From Glandiceps talaboti (taxonomy: Eukaryota > Hemichordata > Enteropneusta > Spengelidae), in contig NC_135565.1 of NCBI RefSeq assembly GCF_964340395.1, positions 11,980,742 to 12,044,741 of the forward strand: a stretch of 64,000 nucleotides of DNA. Direction: 5' to 3'. The notes under the pieces were generated by a model. The model saw only the letters and a list, made by a program, of their open reading frames with translations, made no database searches and was not told where the DNA came from. Shown here one piece after another: positions 57,240 through 64,000 of this stretch. Made by a program: the position numbers and the translations under genes. Within the stretch, counting starts at the first letter, position 1; each line of letters opens with the position of its first letter.

Positions 57240-58960
57240 GAATAACAAGTTCTTACTCAAAAATGCGTAACTTTTATTTTCTTATATTTTTGTGTACACA
57301 CAACCGTTATGCAACATCCAGACTGTGCACACACACCTTTGCACTGTACCACGATTGCGTGTGGACTAGTGTTTCATTCCAGAATATTACCGTTCAAGAA
57401 TTGAGTATTGGCTTACACGCGACTGTACACTGTATACACAGTCAGCAAATCTACTCACCCACTTATACATGTACACCTGATGATCCTTTTGGTGAAACGG
57501 ACCATAGTGTAAATAATACATGTAATGTAACATACTCGGCTTCTTTCATTTTTATGTATATATTATATATATATATATATATACAGTGCCGAGCAAATGT
57601 AACTTGTGCGACTGGTGTGGCAGTAGTTCGTCACATGGTGGGACAATGGCACAGGCCATTTCTCTGTAGGGTTGGTCACTACATGTACCTTTTGAAAATA
57701 ATCAAGTGCATTGATAAGGCTTTGAGAGACATATCAGAAGATACCTAGAAGAAATTAAATCACAACTCTGATGCAGGGCATGCAGATCCCAGAAGAACAA
57801 CCAGCAACAGCAGCAGAATTTCCTTCAGCACAACTTCGTCCAACCTCACCAGGACCAATGCCAATAGAACCCCACACATACATTATACGGATGCATAAAT
57901 ATTATAATAATATTATGTCATATCATGATGCCATATCAAAGCCCATGCCTTACCTATGTGATAAATATCATACATTGTATTGTAAAGTGTGTGCCATTTT
58001 GTTCTCTTTCCAGATAATCAATTAAAGCTAGTAACAGAATACGGAATAATATAATACAGAATAATTTTTTAGAGGTAATCTATCTTATTGCCTACATTCA
58101 TTGACATGGCAGTGTACTAGTGAGCAATTGGAAGTGCTTCACATATTTCCATTGTTTTGGCCTATATTGAAAAAAAAATAAGAAAGGCTGTGCTGTAAAT
58201 GCCAAAAACACACTTTGTTGTGACCGTAGTATGAAGTTGTATTAGTTTGTGTTGACTGTCTCACATTGTAATAGCTTAATATAAGTTTATAAGGTGAGTT
58301 TAATTTTTCTTTTGTGCTTATTAATATTAGGAGGTTCACAGTTTTTTTCATGTACATGTATATTGTACATTGTATGTATGTATGTATGTATGCATAGATT
58401 ATTCTCGTCATTCCCAATTTAATCAGGGTATTTTTTAAATTTCAGGCGTATTCTATTGGGTTCTATTTGGTGCGTGCGAATATTAGAACTTTTCCCACGT
58501 ATAACCGTTTTTATATCATGCGCGGTTTTGTTCCATTATATTCAGAAGTGTTCAGGTTTTAACCTAACATTTCTATATCTCGCAGATTTTTCCTTTGAAA
58601 AAGAATATTTATTCGAAACGTCGGATTTAACAGCGATTTATACGGACTGATTTATAAGTTCCATATGCATTTCTATGCATGTATGTATTTATATATGTAT
58701 TTGTATGTACATATGTATTTGTATGTATGCATGTATGTGTGTGTATGGATGTATGTGTGTGTATGTATGTATGTATGTATTTTTGTGTGTATGTACATGT
58801 AGATAGTATGTGTTTACATTGTTTGTTGTTTTGATGTGGCTTTACTACATTATTATTTCTAAACTTGGTCCAATAACAAGGGAAATAAGTTTAATTAAGG
58901 GCTGTAGGTATGCTGATTGCTACATAAAGCTCGTGGAATTTTGTCATTGTTGTAACAAAA
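57240..58960. other. Noncoding stretch with TA and TATG microsatellites
   Basis: A TA tract lies near 57562-57582, GTAT tetranucleotides at 58373-58392, and a degenerate TATG/TGTG tract at 58672-58800. The 161-codon frame at 57263 shows no recognisable protein feature and I do not support it. Confidence 0.5.
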
Positions 58961-58984
58961 ATTGCAATGGATGTTTTTTACTAG

Positions 58985-60354
58985 GTATGGAAGAGAAGCC
59001 CAAGATTCCGAGGTTGTCAACTGGTTCCCTGAGACTCGATTACTCAGCGGAAGCCAAACGGGTCATCCAAGCTGTGGATAACAACAACACCCCTGTAAGA
59101 GCACTTCCTCAATTAAGACTTGGTTCGACGGAAAGCAGAAGATGAGGTCCGTAAATTTGGTGGTGACGTGACAAATGAACTCTTGGTACTTGGACAACAT
59201 TGCTTGCAGTTCGGCAAATTCAAAGGCCAAACATTCAAGTGGTTGCTGGAAAATGGTTTGGGTTGTTATACTGGGTGGATTGTCAGCAACATGGAAAACG
59301 AACGTCAAGTACCGACTCCTCTCAGTGCAAACAAGTTTCTGTTCAAGAAATATATTGAGTCTTTTGCCGAGGGGAGAGAGCTGGTCCAGTTGAAGAAAGC
59401 CGAAAAGGAAAGGAGACAACAAGCCCAGTCCCAACCATTGGCTACAGTGAAAACCCTTGGATTGCCGAAGCCAAGAGTTCAAAAGTTCCTGTCATCCCTT
59501 ATGGTTGAATCTCAGTTACCACTACATCGTCTGCAGAGTCGACTGAAGCAAGTGACAAGACAAGTCAGACCCAATATCACTGCAACAGGTAAGATGCAAA
59601 TTCAAAGGCCAAACATTCAAGTGGTTGCTGGAAAATGGTTTGGGTTATACTGGGTGGATTGTCAGCAACATGGAAAAGGAACGTCAACACTTCCACCAGC
59701 TGACCACGCGTGGGTGTCAAAGGCCCTGTTCAAGTCGTCATCGAAGGGGAAGGCTGAACTTGATTGGGGAAAATTTAATAAACTCTGGTGGAGTCCCCCA
59801 CAATCGTCTCTTATGTGCAGCCAGCTACCAAAATCATCAGTAACAACGGAACTAGAAAAGTCATTATTTGAAACAAAACTGACAACACTTCAGGAACTAT
59901 GCAAAGAAAAAACTCATACGATAAACAAACTAGAAACAATTATTGCTGAAAGACAATCTCGAATACAAAATATGGAGAGAAAAGTTTCTGATTTGAGAGA
60001 TGAAGTTGAGAAACACATGAAAAGCATAGATGATTATAAGAAAAAGTACGTCGAGGACTTGGAAATAGTTCCCATCAAATTCAAAGTAAGATCACCGAGC
60101 AGCACTGTGAAGCATGGTTGCAGAAGAACGCTCACTATCTGACTGACTGCAAGGGCTTTGTGGATTCAAACATCAGAGGACTGGTGACTTCATCACCCTC
60201 ATTTTAGGAGCCTCCTGCCTTATCACCCATACCACCTTACCAGTGGTTTCAGCACATCTACTGCACAGAGGTACTACAGCGATTGGACAAGGTGAAAGCA
60301 GCCATTACATCAGTGTTTGGTACTGTCCTAAAGATGGACTCAACCAAGAAGGTA
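58985..60354 (+). pseudogene. DUF6729-like relic, copy D, N-terminal half with coiled-coil insert
   Basis: A frame at 58985-59145 (MEEKPKIPRLSTGSLRLDYS) shifts into 59120-60142, which encodes QFGKFKGQTFKWLLENGLG (the K-G-x-TF-x-WLLEN block), then PPADHAWVSKALFKS and LWWSPPQSSLMCS. The Cys-rich DUF6729 core is missing; a strongly heptad-like coiled coil (KLTTLQELCKEKTHTINKLE onward, 59850-60080) takes its place. In another frame follow HCEAWLQKNAHYLTDCKGF, VLQRLDKVKAAITSVFG and a donor at AAGAAG-GTAAGT (60352). A 90-bp piece carrying TFKWLLENGLG occurs twice (59214-59308 and 59597-59690). Confidence 0.6.
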
Positions 60355-60560
60355 AGTTTTACATCAGTTGATAAATTGTGTCAACTGTGATGGCTATACA
60401 TTTACATGTACTTGCGCAACTGATGTGCGGTTGGTTTGTTAGTGCAAGATGTGTATTTGTACACATGCTATTAATTGTTACATACATGTATTGTCCATTT
60501 CTGTATAGTACTTCATGCATCACAATGGGGATTATTTTAATTCCATTCTTTTTTTGACAG

Positions 60561-61690
60561 GTTACAAAGAAATTGTCTGGTCATGGTGCTGGTACAGCAT
60601 CATGGATAACCAATGTTGGAAATGAACATGACCAGGTTTTGATGAGTGTTTTAACAGCTACATACAGAGGGGAGTGGTTTGGGTCCAATGGTGGATGGTA
60701 TCATTGTTGTATGAACGGTTTCCAGTGCCCCTCTGGAAACCGTACTATAGCAATAATGGAACAACCCATTAGGACGCCATCAACGACGGAGGACTCTGAC
60801 TGGTATATAAACGTATCACCCTGGAAAATCACGTAGGACGATTTATAGACAGCGTTGATGTATGCAAGATGAATTAACCTATTCAAGACTACATCGACGC
60901 AGCCACACAAAGACGAAGTTGTTTCGCCTGACATTAGTCAGTTCAGGTAAGACAACGTCACCTCGGCTTTGATTACAACAATTGGCGTAGTCGCTCCCGT
61001 ATCTGAGCGGTTATTCAGAATTTTGCAAACTTTTAGTTGTGGTAAACTTCCTTGTACTGGGGTGGGAATGTCATCTTGAATTTGATACTTGACGGAGGGG
61101 CCAACCAAAAAGTCAAACCCCGGGTCAACGTTACAAGGCTGCTGAAGTTCCACCGCCTTAGATTTTGTATGTGGACAGAGACTGCTGTGGTGTGGTATCC
61201 AGCCTACGAACCATGTTTGGTGAGTGGCCTGACCTTACCATCAGGTTAGATATCTGGCACTTAATGCGACGTTTTGCAGTTGGCTGTACCAACGATTCTC
61301 ATCAATTGTATGGTGTATTTATGAAGTGACTGTCGGCGTGTATCTTTGAATGGAGCCATGTGGACCTTGATCTTCTGAAGACTGCCAAACGAGCTGAAAT
61401 GGTGTCACAAGGTATCTGTAATCCAAGTAACCTGGATGTTATCAAGCGTATATCCAAGAAGGAGATGATCCACTGTCGTCGTAGGACCAGAGGAGAGGAG
61501 GACACCACTTGGCTAATATACCAACTGTTGGAGGCTTTTGATGGAGATCAGGGGAAGGATACGTTGGGTGTTCCATTGCTTGACAGCAAGCGCATATGGA
61601 ACATCTGGAAGGCTCAGAAGAGACATATCGAGTGCATTCAAGATCTGCCAGGTTTTCAGTTGTACACTATCAGGGGTGAACAAATCCACT
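60561..61690 (+). pseudogene. DUF6729-like relic, copy D, C-terminal half
   Basis: After acceptor TTTGACAG the frame reads VTKKLSGHGAGTASWITNVG and NEHDQVLMSVLTA, then breaks at about 60705 where mobile sequence enters. The gene resumes near 61121 with QRYKAAEVPPP, then YVDRDCCG, RLDIWHLMRRFAVGC, SACIFEWSHVDLDLLK, CRRRTRGEEDTT, DTLGVPLLDSKRIWNIWKA and IECIQDLPGFQLYT. The two Asp residues in YVDRDCC and RLDIWHLMRR sit where an RNase-H-like transposase could have catalytic acids; this is a guess. Stops at several points show decay. Confidence 0.6.
60705..60980. mobile_element. 276-bp MITE, second copy
   Basis: Nearly identical to 45000-45275 and of equal length, with TGTTGTATGAA and GATTACAACA ends. 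Left flank TATCAT and right flank ATTGGC show no 4-bp duplication. The host gene only resumes at about 61121, so 60981-61120 is further inserted or rearranged DNA. Confidence 0.85.
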
Positions 61691-62255
61691 GGTCCGAGGT
61701 CCGGGACCAGTGATTTTTTTGGGCGGACCACACAAATTTGACCTTGTCTGGTCCGTCGGACCAGTACCTTAAACTGTAAATAATCATGCTAAAAAGTAGG
61801 AACAGCAACAACTGAATGTGAACAAACAAGAAATACGATCACGATGGAGCCAAAACTACAAGCCTTGCATGACCTTTCGATGGGTCATGAAGTATTATCA
61901 GGTGACTTCCGACTTCAAACCAGCAATATGCTATATAGAGGGGGCGTGAACTTTGACAGTTGAATGACTGGTGGGTGCGTCCATACGTCATAGTAGCGGC
62001 CGTACATCGTAGTTTATTTCACTGAATCAACAACAATGTGAAATGATAGACAGGAGATAACACTCAACGCACATGTGGCTCATATCATTACTAGTAGGGA
62101 CATACCGGTTTAGGGACACGAGAATTAGGAAGACAAGAGTAATAATTTCATTGTATAATAATTCAAATGTATCAAACGAAACATTTTATTTGATATCATT
62201 CTGTCAGCATTGACTGTATTATTGTTTTTATTCATAAAGGAGCTTCAAATGATTT
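61690..62255. other. Noncoding stretch, GGTCCG-rich start
   Basis: 61690-61770 has several inverted GGTCC/GGACC blocks (CTGGTCCGTCGGACCAG at 61749-61765), perhaps one end of another element that truncated copy D. The rest shows nothing recognisable. Confidence 0.4.
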
Positions 62256-62261
62256 GTAGTA

Positions 62262-63736
62262 CAGGGCTCGAAATTCGCGGTAGTCCCGCGTCCACAGACT
62301 ACCAATGTCTGTCTCTGGGCTACCAAATTATGTGAGTGGTAGCCCAATTGGGCTACTAAGTTTTGAATGAAACTGTGACACCCTGACTCCGACACCTTCC
62401 CGGGCCGGGGGCCTCCTAGGTCGCAGTCCTGTGGGACGTGTTCTCGCCAAAATTAGCGTCAAAATCTGTGCGTCTTTTCCAAATTTGCATCCACACTACA
62501 TGTATATCAAATGTACACGAAATACATGTACACTGTACACGTCATTCTTCCGTTCATCGTATACACAGCTTGTACTTCCAAAATGTCACAACAAAACATT
62601 TATATGCAACAATATTCTGTTTAATGTTATCTTTCTGTACTTTCAATTTCCCATGGTTATCACTCTCTGGAAATCTGCTCTCCGGCCCGGGCCCTTTTGG
62701 TTCTTCTCGGAGTCGGAGTACAGTACACTCTCGGTACAGCACTGCTGCAGTAACTAAATTCCATAACATGAATGACAGCTTTAACTTTCAACTTGACAGA
62801 GACACAGTTGTAATGGTGTTTGATAACATTTTATGCTGATGAGAACTGTTAACTTGGTATACACCTACATATTCGTTTATTCTTGAACGATGCCTAAAAC
62901 ATTCCGTGTGTAAACCACGCTCACGCAACCCCTGAGAGCATGCAGTGGTGAATGGTAAATTCACGTAATGCATTCGATCTAGTAGTAGTAGCAAAACTCA
63001 AAAGAAAGTTGAAGTTTTAGTGAGAATGAAATGGTGACATGATGATTTGAATTTATCTTAGTGAAGTTTTCAGCATGGACCGTCTGCTGATGTGGTCTTA
63101 GACTCTGTTTGATTATCTCTTCGCCCATGAATGGAAGGGGCTTTGCCGTAATGGCCGTCATGTATTAATACAAATCCTGTCTAACCCGTCTGTTAATAAG
63201 TAACCAATCACGTGGATAGATAATAATAACAGCACATAGTTTCTAAACTGCCCAAGACGTAGTCTCCACACCAGGAAATGGCCATGGGGCTTATGAAACT
63301 GTTTATACGTTTTCCATACGTTGAATCATATTCAAATTTTACAGGTCTCACTGCACCAAGAGATTTAAATAATAGTTACAAGTACGAACTGCGACTACAT
63401 GTTTTTTCTTCATTGCAATGATAACCGTACGTTGTAACAGTAAGCCTCTTACGGTCCCTCTTTATGACACGTCCCCAGAGAGACACATACATGCAAAAAA
63501 TTGCGTCCCCAATGTCAAATATGGCATGAAATACACACAAATAACGTGTTAACGTGACTCTTAAGTTATTCAATCAATCATCGAATTCAATACATCATAT
63601 AGTTACATATATACACAGACACCATTAATTTAGGAATGCATGCATATGGGCTACCAGTCATTGCTCTCAGGCTACCAAATTTAAAAGATGGTAGCCCACC
63701 TGGGCTACCAAGAAAAAAAACGAATTTCGAGCCCTG
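62262..63736. mobile_element. 1475-bp element with CAGGG TIRs and 5-bp TSD
   Basis: The termini CAGGGCTCGAAATTCG and CGAATTTCGAGCCCTG are inverted repeats (one extra T on the right), flanked by TAGTA on both sides (62257-62261 and 63737-63741). Motifs GGGCTACCAA and TGGTAGCCCA are repeated just inside both ends. A GC-rich inverted pair (TCCCGGGCCGGG at 62398, GGCCCGGGCCC at 62684) lies inside. No transposase reading frame was recognised. Same end sequence and duplication length as the element at 34000-35275. Bases 63742-64000 show nothing further. Confidence 0.85.
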
Positions 63737-64000
63737 TAGTAGAACCCCTTTTATGAAATGAAGTCATCCAAATGACGCACAAACTTCATGTTATCCCACA
63801 AAAGTCCGGGACAAAAGTTACCAAGTTTGTCCACTGGGCAAGTGAATAACAAAGGTTTCATCATTTTTGCCAACCTCAGTTACTTCCATGATAGCAATCA
63901 CTGACTGTCATCTTGGTTTTTCCAATGACTTACAAGGGTTGACGATACCATACCAGTCCTCCTGCATTGCTTTCTGCAATATGCTGGTCTCGAACCTCAG

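Noticed and set aside
57263-57748. 161-codon plus-strand frame
   Set aside because: Composition follows low-complexity and TA-rich DNA, with no conserved motif or splice support.

Overview
This is eukaryotic DNA: spliced genes with canonical GT/AG introns, long (TA)n, (CT)n and (CA)n microsatellites, minisatellites, LINE and SINE remnants, and many kinds of DNA transposon. An animal isopentenyl phosphate kinase gene, a signal peptide plus P-type trefoil gene, a large ankyrin-repeat gene and a RAG1-N-terminal-like transposon relic together suggest a marine invertebrate such as a hemichordate, amphioxus, mollusc or cnidarian. The species cannot be fixed from the sequence.

Layout. 1-9.9 kb is a mosaic of decayed repeats: three LINE reverse-transcriptase remnants, several two-copy dispersed repeats, and five tiny palindromic insertions of 22-34 bp with ATAGAC-like ends, each in a 9-bp duplicated target. 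9.9-14.4 kb has no recognisable gene and holds a near-perfect 154-bp fold-back element. 14.5-18.2 kb carries the best intact gene, an ankyrin-repeat protein of about 1050 residues ending in a CaaX-like tail, with two possible first exons. 20.9-22.5 kb holds two exons of a secreted trefoil protein. 23.1-30.1 kb is transposon-rich: a Tigger/pogo element, a Harbinger-like element with G-tract ends, pieces of a Mutator-like transposase, an OTU-like fragment, a 60-bp satellite, a SINE and a 1-kb-spaced duplication.

30.6-35.5 kb is a minus-strand isopentenyl phosphate kinase gene. Four exons with matching phases are resolved, the N-terminal exon is not found, and the introns contain a 32-bp minisatellite and a 1276-bp transposon. 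35.6-42 kb is noncoding, with 23-bp and 33-bp tandem repeats and large fold-backs. 42.2-46.9 kb and 59-61.7 kb hold decayed copies of a DUF6729-like multicopy gene, one of them filled by a 276-bp MITE whose empty site is also in the window. 47.4-55 kb is a run of three plus-strand relics: a C2HC-finger multicopy gene, a RAG1-N-terminal/RING gene with a detached transposase-like C-terminus, and a DUF6589-like gene. 62.26-63.74 kb is a second CAGGG-ended element with a 5-bp target duplication.

The host genes (ankyrin, trefoil, IPK) show no functional link to one another; they are neighbours separated by mobile DNA. The most distinctive observations are the ultra-short palindromic insertions with 9-bp duplications, which have an apparent empty site in the same window, and the RAG1-N-terminal relic. 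All family names rest on motif recognition by eye; no search was run.
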